Below are positions 24,283 to 33,071 of a DNA stretch of 64,000 bases, piece after piece. The position numbers were made by a program, and so were the translations under genes. The notes below the pieces were generated by a model that ran no database searches, was not told where the DNA came from, and saw only the letters and a list, made by a program, of their open reading frames with translations. Location of the stretch: contig NZ_PYWB01000013.1 of the NCBI RefSeq assembly GCF_003056345.1, positions 1-64,000 of the forward strand, written 5' to 3'. Positions within the stretch are counted from its first letter, which is position 1. Each line of letters starts with the position of its first letter. The stretch comes from Devosia submarina (GTDB taxonomy: Bacteria; Pseudomonadota; Alphaproteobacteria; Rhizobiales; Devosiaceae).

Positions 24283-26658
24283 CTACACAATCGTCGCCCC
24301 GCGAAGGCGTAGGGAGTTGGCAATTACGCTGACCGAGGACAGTGCCATGGCCGCCGCAGCGATCGCTGGTGACAAGGTAATGCCGAAAAACGGATAGAGA
24401 AGACCCGCTGCAACCGGTACCCCAGCTGCGTTGTAGATGAACGCGAAGAACAGGTTCTGGCGGATGTTTCCCATTGTTGCGTGCGATAGGCGGCGGGCAC
24501 GGACAATGCCCATCAGGTCCCCATTGAGCAAGGTCACCCCCGCACTTTCCATGGCAACATCGGTTCCGGTTCCCATGGCAATGCCGACATCGGCGGCTGC
24601 GAGCGCAGGCGCGTCATTAACACCATCACCGGCCATGGCCACCACCTTGCCTTGGGATCTAAGGCGTTCGACCACCTCGCTCTTGCGTTCTGGAAGTACG
24701 TCGGCCTCCACTTCGGTGATTCCGAGACGTTGGGCAACCGCCTGTGCGGTTACGGCATTGTCGCCGGTCATCATGACGACGCGGATGTTCTCCGACCTTA
24801 GCGCAGACAGAGCTTCGGCCGTCGTCTGCCGGATGGGGTCGGCAATACCGATGCCCCCGGCAATTTTTCCCTCGATTGCCACCAGCACGACTGTGGCGCC
24901 TTCGGATCGGATATCGTCGGCCTTTCCCTTCCAGTCTTCTACCGGCACGCCTTCAGAAGCGAGATACTTAGCGCTGCCGATCAGCACCCGCTTTCCGTCT
25001 ACCAGCCCCGTCAATCCTTTCCCGACAGGAGAGTCCACATCGAAGGGGTTGGACAGTTCAAGGGTGCGTTCCTGGGCCGCAGCCACGATGGCAACACCAA
25101 GCGGATGCTCGCTAGCGCGCTCCAGGCTGGCCGCCACACCGAGAAGGGTATGCTCATCGAATCCTTCGGCTGGAAGAAGGTGCGTCACTTTGGGCTTACC
25201 TTCGGTCAGGGTGCCGGTCTTGTCCACGACGATGGTGTCGACCTTTTCCAGACGTTCAAGGGCTTCCGCATTCTTGACCAACAGCCCGGTTTGGGCACCC
25301 TTACCTACACCCACCATGATAGACATGGGCGTTGCCAAACCGAGGGCACAAGGACAGGCTATGATCAGCACAGACACGGCGGCGACGAGCGCATGGGCGA
25401 AACGAGGTTCAGGGCCCCAGATCATCCAGGCGCCGAATGCCAGGATCGCGATGCCGATCACCAGGGGGACGAACCAACCGGAGACTTGATCCGCCAAGCG
25501 CTGGATGGGCGCCCTTGAACGCTGGGCGGCAGCCACCATTTGCACGATGCGGGCCAGCATGGTGTCGCGGCCAACGCCTGTCGCCTCCATGACCAGACCC
25601 CCAGACTGATTGATGGTGCCGGCGACCAGCTTGGCGCCTTCGCTCTTGGTGACAGGCATGGACTCGCCGGTCACCATGGACTCGTCCACTGCGCTGCGAC
25701 CTTCCAGTACCCTGCCATCGACTGGTACCTGTTCGCCCGGTCGCACCCGTAGCCGGTCACCGACGAGGACGAGATCCACTTCGACCTCTTCGTCGGAGCC
25801 ATCTGCCGTGATGCGGCGGGCGATCTTCGGCGCCAGGTTAAGCAGTGCCTTTATGGCGCCAGAGGTCTGCTCCCTGGCACGCAGTTCAAGAACCTGGCCC
25901 AGCAGAGCGAGAGCAGTGATAACGGCTGCGGCCTCGAAGTAGACGGGAACGGCACCGTCCATCCCCCTCATGTTCGTGGGGAAGATCGCGGGAAACAGGG
26001 TTGCCACAACCGAGTAGAGCCAAGCCACACCGATGCCCATGGCGATCAGCGTGAACATGTTAAGGCTGCGGTTGCGTATAGAGGCCCAGCCACGCTCGAA
26101 GAACGGCCACCCTGCCCAGAGGACGACCGGTGTTGCCAGAACCAGCTGTATCCAGTTCAGCGTCTGCCCCGACACCCAATGGTGCAGGTCGACCACATGT
26201 GCGGTCATCTCCAAGACGAACACCGGTAGCGCCAGCGCTGACCCGATCCAGAACCGCCGCGTCATGTCCTGCAGTTCCGGGCTTGGCCCTATGTCCGCTG
26301 TGGGCAACTCCGGCTCAAGGGCCATTCCACAGATGGGGCAAGACCCGGGTTCGTTCCGCCTGATCTCTGGATGCATCGGGCAAGTCCAGATCGTGCCGGG
26401 CGGCGCCGTTTCGATCGGGGCGTTCACTTCCCCCAGATACTTGGTCGGCTCGGCCATGAACTTGCTTCGGCAAGTTTCCGAGCAGAAGTAGTAGGTACTG
26501 CCTTCGTAGGTCGCCTTGTGCTGCGCAGTCAGCGGATTGACCGTCATTCCGCATACGGGATCCTTGGTCGCAGACGCGCTTTCAGGCGCCCCATCGCGCC
26601 TATGGTGATGGGCGTGATGCTGGTGATCATGGTCGTTGTGCATTGGGTGTTCGGACAT
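24283..26658 (-). CDS. copA: Copper-translocating P1B-type ATPase
   Basis: The 791-residue pump exports Cu(I) across the inner membrane. In order it has a His-rich tip ([10 protein letters not shown]), a YHS domain ([11 protein letters not shown], about 32-80), a heavy-metal-binding domain ([11 protein letters not shown]...CPICGM, about 90-117), membrane helices with the CPC motif (435-437), the TGES actuator motif (330-333), and the phosphorylated Asp479 in DKTGT. No classical HMA domain is present. The ATG at 26658 follows AAGGAG; an earlier in-frame start is poorer. A CueR-type promoter drives it. It leads an operon with the Cys/His protein and DUF305. Confidence 0.94.
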   Translation of the reverse strand: MSEHPMHNDHDHQHHAHHHRRDGAPESASATKDPVCGMTVNPLTAQHKATYEGSTYYFCSETCRSKFMAEPTKYLGEVNAPIETAPPGTIWTCPMHPEIRRNEPGSCPICGMALEPELPTADIGPSPELQDMTRRFWIGSALALPVFVLEMTAHVVDLHHWVSGQTLNWIQLVLATPVVLWAGWPFFERGWASIRNRSLNMFTLIAMGIGVAWLYSVVATLFPAIFPTNMRGMDGAVPVYFEAAAVITALALLGQVLELRAREQTSGAIKALLNLAPKIARRITADGSDEEVEVDLVLVGDRLRVRPGEQVPVDGRVLEGRSAVDESMVTGESMPVTKSEGAKLVAGTINQSGGLVMEATGVGRDTMLARIVQMVAAAQRSRAPIQRLADQVSGWFVPLVIGIAILAFGAWMIWGPEPRFAHALVAAVSVLIIACPCALGLATPMSIMVGVGKGAQTGLLVKNAEALERLEKVDTIVVDKTGTLTEGKPKVTHLLPAEGFDEHTLLGVAASLERASEHPLGVAIVAAAQERTLELSNPFDVDSPVGKGLTGLVDGKRVLIGSAKYLASEGVPVEDWKGKADDIRSEGATVVLVAIEGKIAGGIGIADPIRQTTAEALSALRSENIRVVMMTGDNAVTAQAVAQRLGITEVEADVLPERKSEVVERLRSQGKVVAMAGDGVNDAPALAAADVGIAMGTGTDVAMESAGVTLLNGDLMGIVRARRLSHATMGNIRQNLFFAFIYNAAGVPVAAGLLYPFFGITLSPAIAAAAMALSSVSVIANSLRLRGATIV

Positions 26659-26676
26659 GATGATCTCCTTTGTCCA

Positions 26677-26707
26677 ACCCTGCACCTTCCTGCGGTGGCA
26701 AGGTCAA
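26677..26707 (-). promoter_or_regulatory. CueR-type copper-responsive promoter of copA
   Basis: On the minus strand a -35 box TTGACC (26702-26707) and a -10 box CAGGGT (26677-26682) are 19 bp apart, the long spacing that MerR-family activators correct. Between them is a dyad, ACCTT...AAGGT (26684-26704). This is the same architecture as the E. coli copA promoter. No cueR gene is in the window. Confidence 0.75.
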
Positions 26708-27056
26708 GGGGGATCGAAGTCTTTTGGCCGAATGTCCGTATGTTGACCCGTCAGACCAAAAGCAGACTGACGGCTACCCACCCCATTCCGGCCGTTCAGC
26801 CCAAGATTGTCGTCGACCAATAGCAAACGACATCGCTCAATCAGGTGTACAGCCGCAGGGGAGGGGGGGACTGCCAAAGGCTATCGTACTCAACTCACCA
26901 TCTTGTCACTGCCGCCGTTGTAGGGCGGACTTGATGGTGGGCTGAAATGCTAAGGCGCAATGGCCCCAGGTCATGGAGCTGAGATCTAAAAAGCGCTTTT
27001 AATTCTAAAAGGAGCTGAACAGTGACTTCTGCGCTGTCTTGAGTGCGCCAATGGCA
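26708..27056. other. Intergenic stretch without a recognised gene
   Basis: About 350 bp upstream of the copper operon. No frame with a domain, ribosome site or clear repeat was seen. Confidence 0.5.
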
Positions 27057-27790
27057 TCATGTCGTCGCTGTTGCCACACTGTCCTCACAGCTAAGAAATC
27101 GATCGAGCTGCCAGACACCTTCCCACTTGTTCTTGCGCAAGACGTAGAAGAACTCGAACAGTTCGATCGGATGTAGGCTCCCGGCCACTAGGTTGTCGTC
27201 CCAGGAAAGGTAGTTGTCGTTCACGTCCATGCCGAACAGACGGCCATAGTCGATGGCGAGCTGAGCGGAATCCGCAGCGGACTCACCGCCCATGATGGCG
27301 TGACCGAAATCCAGAAGGATCCCTATATTGGGCAGGCCGATCTCCTCGGTGCCAAGCAGCGTGCGAGCAACGGAGCCGAAGCTCATGCAGACGCGTGCCT
27401 CGCGCGGCTTGTACTCGATGACGAACTTGAGGCCGGATCCTCGCTTGCGAGTTGCCCCACTCCATCGAGAGAATGTTGCCAGAGCGTGCCGTAATCGACC
27501 CGGAAGGGATAATCCCACCCATCCTGACCAGCCAGAGTTTGACATAGTCGGCCCCGAAGAAGCGCACCTGCTCGCAAGCGTCGCTCACCAGCTCATGGGT
27601 GCGACGTCGGATCCCGGCGTCGGGGTCGGTCAACGAGCCCTTCACGAAGTTTCGGGTGTAGATCTCGGGAGTGATACCAATGGCACTGAGACTGTTAGGA
27701 TCGAGTGCCTCCTTGACCTGTTTGTTCGAGAATTCGCCACCAAAAAAGGATAGTTGATGTCGACAACCGACGTGCTTGGAAATTTAGCTG
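27057..27790 (-). pseudogene. Sugar isomerase/epimerase (xylose isomerase-like TIM barrel) remnant
   Basis: Homologous pieces occur in different frames: VVDINYPF, then GGEFSNKQVKEALDPNSL...HELVSDACEQVRFFGADYVKLW, then GQDGWDYPFRVDYGTLW, then LKFVIEYKPREARVCM...GILLDFGHAIMGGESAADS. Together they make the metal-binding core of a xylose-isomerase-like sugar isomerase. At least three frameshifts separate them, one in a T6 run near 27745. The N-terminus is missing and the C-terminus may be short. The gene is not functional, and no transporter or regulator for it remains nearby. Confidence 0.8.
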
Positions 27791-27814
27791 CCGAGCGGCG
27801 GCACAGTGCTTGCC

Positions 27815-28300
27815 TTAGCTCCTGCGCGGGCCAGGCTGGTCAGAGTCCTGTGGCAAGGAAGATGCCATGGCGCGAATGGTTTGAAGCGCCAACGGGAGGT
27901 CAGCGCCGACCACCTCCGCTAATGACTCATTTTTTTCGATTGCTTCCCGTATCGAGCTACGTTCCAAGATGGCATTCACCGGGTCGATTTCCGCCATGTC
28001 GGCATAAAGTATTGCGGCAATGAGTTCCTGAAGCAGAGCGCCGGATCTGTCGGCCCGCACCCATTTTTGTATGAACCCTGCTGAGTTTGCGGCCATCGCT
28101 GACGCCAAGAGACCATTGGAAAACGTAGACATGAGTTCCGCTTTAACAGGCGGGAGCAAACCTGCTCCGGTGGATAGATCGACCGCAACACACGCGGCCA
28201 TTTTGATCATGGTAAGCTCTGTTAGTGAGCGCTTTCTCACAGCGAAGCTGACCACCAATCGATTGAAAAGAATTTTCTCACTGACCAACGCAAGCGTCAA
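27815..28300 (-). CDS. Hypothetical helical protein, possibly a TetR C-terminal fragment
   Basis: The frame encodes about 161 residues, mainly helical, with FSNGLLASAMAANSAGFIQKWVRADRSGALLQELIAAILYADMAEIDP. The look is that of a TetR-type ligand domain, but the N-terminal DNA-binding helices are missing. The only start is a TTG at 28300, with a stop codon just upstream and no ribosome site. It could be a broken regulator. I do not recognise it with confidence. Confidence 0.4.
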   Translation of the reverse strand: MTLALVSEKILFNRLVVSFAVRKRSLTELTMIKMAACVAVDLSTGAGLLPPVKAELMSTFSNGLLASAMAANSAGFIQKWVRADRSGALLQELIAAILYADMAEIDPVNAILERSSIREAIEKNESLAEVVGADLPLALQTIRAMASSLPQDSDQPGPRRS

Positions 28301-28409
28301 GCATGAACTGGATTAGTCATGCCAAATTATTCGGAACAATTTTAGTCTATGTTCCCCGGATGTTCCCTCGACATCAAACCTGAATACTCTCCAATTTCTT
28401 GCTGGTTAG

Positions 28410-28431
28410 GAAGCTAAGTAGTGTTAGCTTC
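28410..28431. repeat. Hairpin next to a larger nested palindrome
   Basis: GAAGCTAA (28410-28417) and TTAGCTTC (28424-28431) form a perfect 8-bp stem with a 6-nt loop (GTAGTG). It lies 11 bp before the nested palindrome at 28443-28510. Confidence 0.6.
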
Positions 28432-28442
28432 TCTTTGCTTGT

Positions 28443-28510
28443 AATGAGAAGCAAATCCGGCCACTCCGTGATAACTTTCACTTATCACGAACTGATTTTT
28501 GCTTCTCATT
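28443..28510. repeat. Nested palindrome (68 bp) in intergenic DNA
   Basis: Outer arms AATGAGAAGCAAA (28443-28455) and TTTGCTTCTCATT (28498-28510) are perfectly complementary over 13 bp. Inside them, CGTGATAA (28467-28474) and TTATCACG (28482-28489) form a second perfect stem with a 7-nt loop. The structure could be a folded RNA, a pair of mobile-element ends or a protein-binding site. No gene is inside. The rest of 28301-28621 shows no coding sequence. Confidence 0.7.
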
Positions 28511-28621
28511 GGAGCGCACCCGATTTTGACCGGCAGGCAGCATAGCCGACAGGGCATTAGCATGCCCTCTGCAAATCTTATGGTTTGCAGCTTGAAGAGG
28601 CGGGATGGATGCTTACTTACA

Positions 28622-28981
28622 TTATCCCCAGTTAATCTCTGGAAGTTTCATGATGATTGCTTGAGCTTCTTCATGGAAGGTTTCCACGACAACTTTGACA
28701 TCGTCACGATCGTCGTGTCCAACAGTCAGGTGATATTCCTCGCCGATAAGCTCATCGACGTAAAATTCTCGATACACCTCGAACCCTAATTCCTCAAGGT
28801 CTACGATCAAGTTGAAGTAAGCCTCCTCGAACTCTTTGACTAAGTGCTTGTGGATGCGCTGGCTCAAGGGGTCGTCAGGATCATACTCGTTCAAGTCGGA
28901 GTAATAAACCATCGCCTCAGAGGTGGAGAGGATGAGCTTTACAAAGATATGCTGGCGAGTAGCTGAATTTCTGTTTGGCAT
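28622..28981 (-). CDS. Hypothetical acidic protein
   Basis: I do not recognise this 119-residue protein. It starts MPNRNSATRQHIFVKLILS and is acidic and probably alpha/beta (DLNEYDPDDPLSQRIHKHLVKEFEEAYFNLIVDLEELGFEVYREFYVD). The ATG at 28981 is preferred because AGGAGG lies 5 bp upstream; an earlier in-frame ATG has none. No signal peptide or membrane segment is seen. It stands alone between the nested palindrome and the chemoreceptor gene. Confidence 0.6.
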   Translation of the reverse strand: MPNRNSATRQHIFVKLILSTSEAMVYYSDLNEYDPDDPLSQRIHKHLVKEFEEAYFNLIVDLEELGFEVYREFYVDELIGEEYHLTVGHDDRDDVKVVVETFHEEAQAIIMKLPEINWG

Positions 28982-29011
28982 AGGTGCCTCCTTTGTTGAG
29001 AGGCATCTCAT

Positions 29012-29326
29012 CTAAACCGAAAAACCTTATTCTAGGTTAGCTGGAACATGCCGGTTTACTAATCCCACAGATATTGATTGTAACAAATTGCTCCTATCCG
29101 GGTTTGTAATAGTGGTGAGCAGACAGGACGGGAAATGGGACAATGATTTTAGCCCAGACTCACCAACATGCGGCGCTTAGTGGCAGCAATGCGCCCCTTT
29201 TTGGCCACTAACAACGCCTCTTGGATCTCCTGAATGCAGACGGTCCACGCAAGTCGAGGCGATGGCGATTTGGCGTAATTTGCTGTCCCCGGAATGGCAG
29301 AGTAAAATGGCGTCTTTTAGGGTAGG
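29012..29326. other. Intergenic stretch without a recognised gene
   Basis: About 315 bp between the hypothetical gene and the chemoreceptor. No frame or repeat of note. Confidence 0.5.
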
Positions 29327-30937
29327 CTAGAATTGCTCCCAATCAGCGGCGAGAGCGGTATTACCCGATATCTGCGATACGGATCGAACTGCCGGTGTGG
29401 GTTTGGCCAACTTCTGCGACTGCGGTACCGACTGAACGGTCCCGGTCAGTCGGAATACATCTACGATCTGATCGAGTTCAACCGCCTGGCCCTCGGTCTG
29501 CTCGATGGCCGCATTGGTTTGTTCCACCAGCGCCGCATTGTGCTGGGTCATCTCGTCCATGGTCCGCACGGCCATGGTCACTTCTTCAAGCGCCTGCGAC
29601 TGCTCTCTATTGGCCCGGGCAATGGTATCGATCAGCCCGGCGCTTTCCTCGGCGCGGGTCTGTATATCAAGTAGCGTCTCGGCGGCGCGCGCCACCAATT
29701 GGGTGCCGTTTCGCACCTCGCCTGCGCTGGCATCAATCAATTGCTTGACGTCGCTCGAGGCCTGGGCCGCGCTCTGTGCAAGCCGCCGCACTTCCACGGC
29801 GACCACGGCAAAACCCTTGCCGGCCTCGCCAGCCCGCGCCGCTTCCACCGACGCGTTGAGGGCCAGGAGGTTGGTCTGGAAGGCGATGTCGTCGATCATG
29901 CCGATAATGTTGGAGATCTTGCCCGACGATGTTTCGATGGCGCTCATGGCCTGGTTGGCCTCGCCCATCACCGCGCCACCTTCGGTTGCGCTGCGTGATA
30001 ATTGGCGGGCCGTGTCACTGGCGGCTACCGCCCGTTTTGCATTTTCCACCACCGCCGTGGAAAGCTGTTCAACCGAAGCAGAGGTCTGCTCAATGGCCGC
30101 CGCCTGCCGAGTGGTGCGATCGGCCAGATCATTGGCGCCGGACAGAATTTCTCCGGTCGCCGTCTTGAGCGAGCGGGAGGTCTGCTGCAATTGCCCGATG
30201 ATCTCGGTCAGCCGTTCTGCCACCGCATTGGTGTCCTGCTTGATCTGGTCGAATTCGGGGTCGAGCGCCTCGGTCACCCGGCTGGTGAGATTGCCCCGGG
30301 CCACATCACGGAGCACCGCCCCGGTCGCGGCGACGGCTTTGTCGATTTTTGCGCGCGCCGCGTCATTCGCCTCTCGGGCATCGGCCGTCAGCTTGTCAAA
30401 ATAGGCGGTTACGCCAAGCTCGACATCGAGCAGCATGGATTTGAGCACCGCCACCAACATGTCGGCCATGGCATCCGCATCAGCCAGCACGGCTTCCGCC
30501 TTGCGCGGTACGGAACGGCCGAAGCGGCCTTTTTCCGGCTCGAGCGCTGCCGCCATGGTGTCGTGCACCAGTCCGCGCACCAGTGTTTCCATGATCACGC
30601 CATAGCCACCGATATGCCAGCGCGGCTCCAGACCGATCTTGGCATGGCGGAGGCCCACCTTGCTGCTGGCCTCCATATAGGCTTGGTCCAGCTGCCCCGT
30701 CGCAATGGCTGACCAATGGCCTAGCTGCTTGGACTTGGCCCGATCCATCTGTGGCTTGCCATCAAAGAAGCGGGCCACGGCCGGCACCTCGGCGATCTTG
30801 GCATAAAACCGGGTCAGGGCCGGTTCGAGATGAGCCTCGATCATCGGCTGGGCGCGGGCCACGCTGCCCCGCGCATTTTCATCAAGACCGATAAAGTCGA
30901 GACGAGACTGGAGAAGATCGGCGGTATCTGAGGTCAT
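29327..30937 (-). CDS. Globin-coupled methyl-accepting chemotaxis protein
   Basis: The 536-residue soluble receptor has an N-terminal globin-coupled sensor domain (about 1-175) with the haem-ligand His98 in VGLRHAKIGLEPRWHIGGY, as in HemAT aerotaxis receptors. A linker with a HAMP-like region leads to a full signalling domain (about 260-500) with the hairpin tip IIGMIDDIAFQTNLLALNASVEAARAGE... written here only in part. It ends DWEQF, like the CheR-docking pentapeptide NWETF. It has no membrane helices and should sense oxygen or another gas in the cytoplasm. No other che gene is in the window. Confidence 0.92.
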   Translation of the reverse strand: MTSDTADLLQSRLDFIGLDENARGSVARAQPMIEAHLEPALTRFYAKIAEVPAVARFFDGKPQMDRAKSKQLGHWSAIATGQLDQAYMEASSKVGLRHAKIGLEPRWHIGGYGVIMETLVRGLVHDTMAAALEPEKGRFGRSVPRKAEAVLADADAMADMLVAVLKSMLLDVELGVTAYFDKLTADAREANDAARAKIDKAVAATGAVLRDVARGNLTSRVTEALDPEFDQIKQDTNAVAERLTEIIGQLQQTSRSLKTATGEILSGANDLADRTTRQAAAIEQTSASVEQLSTAVVENAKRAVAASDTARQLSRSATEGGAVMGEANQAMSAIETSSGKISNIIGMIDDIAFQTNLLALNASVEAARAGEAGKGFAVVAVEVRRLAQSAAQASSDVKQLIDASAGEVRNGTQLVARAAETLLDIQTRAEESAGLIDTIARANREQSQALEEVTMAVRTMDEMTQHNAALVEQTNAAIEQTEGQAVELDQIVDVFRLTGTVQSVPQSQKLAKPTPAVRSVSQISGNTALAADWEQF

Positions 30938-31023
30938 GGCGAGGGGCTTCCAGATTGGCTTCTGTGACGTTCTGTGCCCATCGAGATTCGCAAATCTTCA
31001 TCTGGATCATAGTCACGGAAACC

Positions 31024-31680
31024 TTAGCCATTCGTGGTAAAGGATGGGTTATCGCGTGATGTGTGCAGGACCTTTCGCTGGGCCTCACCCAGTCTCCGCC
31101 CTCCACCTTGAGCAGGCCGCGGCGCCGCTGGACGCGCCAGCCTGGGCACCGCCGCAAGCTGCCCGCTCCGGAACACCGCCACGATCCGGTCCAGCTCACT
31201 CGGATGGACTTCGGTCTGCTCGATGGCGGCATCGGTCTCTTCCACAAGCGCAGCATTGTGCTGGGTCAGCTCATCCATCTGCCGCACTGCAATGGCCTCC
31301 TCTTCAAGCGCATCGGACTGGTCGCGATTGGCCGTCGCGATGGCATCGATCAGCACCGCGCTTTCCTCCGCTCCGGTCAAAATGTCCTGTAGGCGTTCAG
31401 CGGCACGATTGACCAATTGTGCTTCACTGCGCAGTTCGCCCGCTCGCCTCAATCAGCGCCTTGACGTCCGAGGAGGCGCTGGCCGCGCTCTGCGCCAGGC
31501 GCCGCACTTCCACCGCAGAGGTCTTGCCGGCGTCAATGGCCCGACCGCTTCAACCGGAGCGTTGAGGCCAACAGATTGGTCTGGAAGGCGATGTCGTCGA
31601 TCATGCCGATGATATTGGAGATCTTGCCCGAAGAGGTCTCGATGGCGGTCATGGCCTGGGTGGCGTCAGTGGGGGCATTC
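31024..31680 (-). pseudogene. Decayed paralogue of the chemotaxis receptor (signalling domain)
   Basis: From about 31680 the minus strand reads AMTAIETSSGKISNIIGMID then DDIAFQTNLLA, after which the frame is lost. A second piece (31452 to 31024) continues with LRSEAQLVNRAAERLQDILTGAEESAVLIDAIATANRDQSDALEEEA and ...QHNAALVEETDAAIEQTE. The parts match the C-terminal half of the intact receptor next door. The sensor domain is absent and several frameshifts and small deletions are present. It probably arose by tandem duplication and decay. Confidence 0.82.
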
Positions 31681-31942
31681 ACCCCATCAGTTCAGCTGAT
31701 TGAGCGATAGGTTCTGGCAGTGACCGGAGTAGACGACGACAAATGCGGCGGCAGCTAAAAGGCGGCTTTCTCCAATCTCTAGCCGAAACCGGTCAGTCCG
31801 CAACCGGCCCCATCCTGGCTTTGCGTTTTCCAGGTTCATACTGCGTGTTAAGAAAAGTTACGGGTGTATTTTTTTGACCTGCGATTGTACTCGGAAACGA
31901 AGCAAACAGGCCCCGCAGCTAGGAAAAGCTAGGATGGACTGG

Positions 31943-31982
31943 GACATGTCCGCACGCCCACGATCCTTGTGCGACATGTCCG
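31943..31982. repeat. Two GACATGTCCG direct repeats, 30 bp apart
   Basis: GACATGTCCG occurs at 31943-31952 and 31973-31982, each containing the palindrome GACATGTC. The 30-bp period is close to three helical turns. Flanks extend the symmetry (GTCCGCAC and GTGCGAC). It looks like a pair of operator half-sites or a recombination site. It is in the 31681-32142 intergenic stretch, where no gene is seen. Confidence 0.5.
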
Positions 31983-32142
31983 TTCGGGATACCAGCACCC
32001 TCCCAATTCGCAACTGTATTGAGACAAGCAGCAGGCAAAAAAAGGCGGCCCCGAAGAGCCGCCAGTCGCATGGAATATTATAAGCCCGATCAATATAGTG
32101 CGTAGGTTAGCAAACAGCAAGCGAACGTCGCGTTGCACAGTT

Positions 32143-32586
32143 CTATATTTCTGTTACCTCCGGTTTAGACCTCAGGACCTGTCCTGTATGAGTAACGGGG
32201 GTGTTGGCAGTATTGACCCTGGACGTGTCCGCAGGAGGTGCTGATGGCTTCTTGGGCAGGCGAGGGAAATAGTGCGGCCATTCATGCTCCGGGCGTGGGC
32301 CCAAGCGGGCGACTAACGCCTTCTTGCATTCAGCACGATCCAGCCGCCAGCGCTTCACCAGGATTGCTGTTGCCAGGCTCACGATGTCCTTGACCTTTAT
32401 CGCGTCCGGCATTTTGCCGGACAGTGAGTGCTCGGACTTGATCAAGAAGCTGATCGTCTCTGTCACCGCCAGATCGACCTGCGTCATGGTCGGTGCACCG
32501 GCAGCCTTCCGTGCAGCACGCTCCGCCGCTTTCCTCAAGCGGTCTGCTTCCCGGCGTTTCGATTTCGTGGTGGCAGCATGGGTCAT
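32143..32586 (-). CDS. Hypothetical basic protein
   Basis: I do not recognise this roughly 147-residue protein. The N-terminus is very basic (TKSKRREADRLRKAAERAARKA). A helical middle follows (VDLAVTETISFLIKSEH, IKVKDIVSLATAILVKRW), then a Pro-rich tail. The ATG at 32586 is preferred to one further upstream, but the ribosome site is weak. It may belong to the module that follows, transcribed in the opposite direction. Confidence 0.5.
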   Translation of the reverse strand: MTHAATTKSKRREADRLRKAAERAARKAAGAPTMTQVDLAVTETISFLIKSEHSLSGKMPDAIKVKDIVSLATAILVKRWRLDRAECKKALVARLGPRPEHEWPHYFPRLPKKPSAPPADTSRVNTANTPVTHTGQVLRSKPEVTEI

Positions 32587-32969
32587 GGCCAATAGCTGCG
32601 ATATTGGCTGGCAAGGCACAACACCGCCGACGCATGCCGGCGATGGTTAGGACGCACTGCGGCGGAGACGGCCTTTAGGCCCTGGATAGCCTTGCCTTTG
32701 GCTGTCATCTCCGGACTGCGACCCAAGGAGCAGTCCACTCTCATCAAAACACCAATTCAGAAGGTAGATCGCCAGCTATCACCTTCTGCTGCTTCAGGCC
32801 GTCCGATCTGCCTTGTTCTGGCTGACCCGTAATCAACGATCCTGGCAAGCTGACCAGCCCAGAGAAAACGAGCGCTACCTAGACCAGAAGGTGCCAAAGC
32901 TGGCTTGCGCTCACCTCCTCAGGAGTCAGCATATAAGAAGATTCTAGATTACTATAAGAGCGGACTTTT

Positions 32970-33058
32970 ATCTCGCAAGGACAAAAGCAAATCCCCTTAT
33001 TGACAATGGGTTAGCCTCGCGCCATCTTGCGAGTTGTGCAGTATGTACATCTTGCAAG
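32970..33058. repeat. Three iteron-like ATCTYGCRAG repeats upstream of the Rep-like gene
   Basis: ATCTCGCAAG (32970-32979), ATCTTGCGAG (33024-33033) and ATCTTGCAAG (33049-33058) lie in direct orientation. The last is part of a perfect palindrome, ATCTTGCAAGAT. They end 13 bp before the start of the Rep-like gene. Such sites upstream of a replication initiator are usually iterons or its own operator. A DnaA-box-like TTATTGACA is at about 32998. The remaining 32587-32969 shows no gene. Confidence 0.55.
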
Positions 33059-33071
33059 ATTTGAGCCTGTT

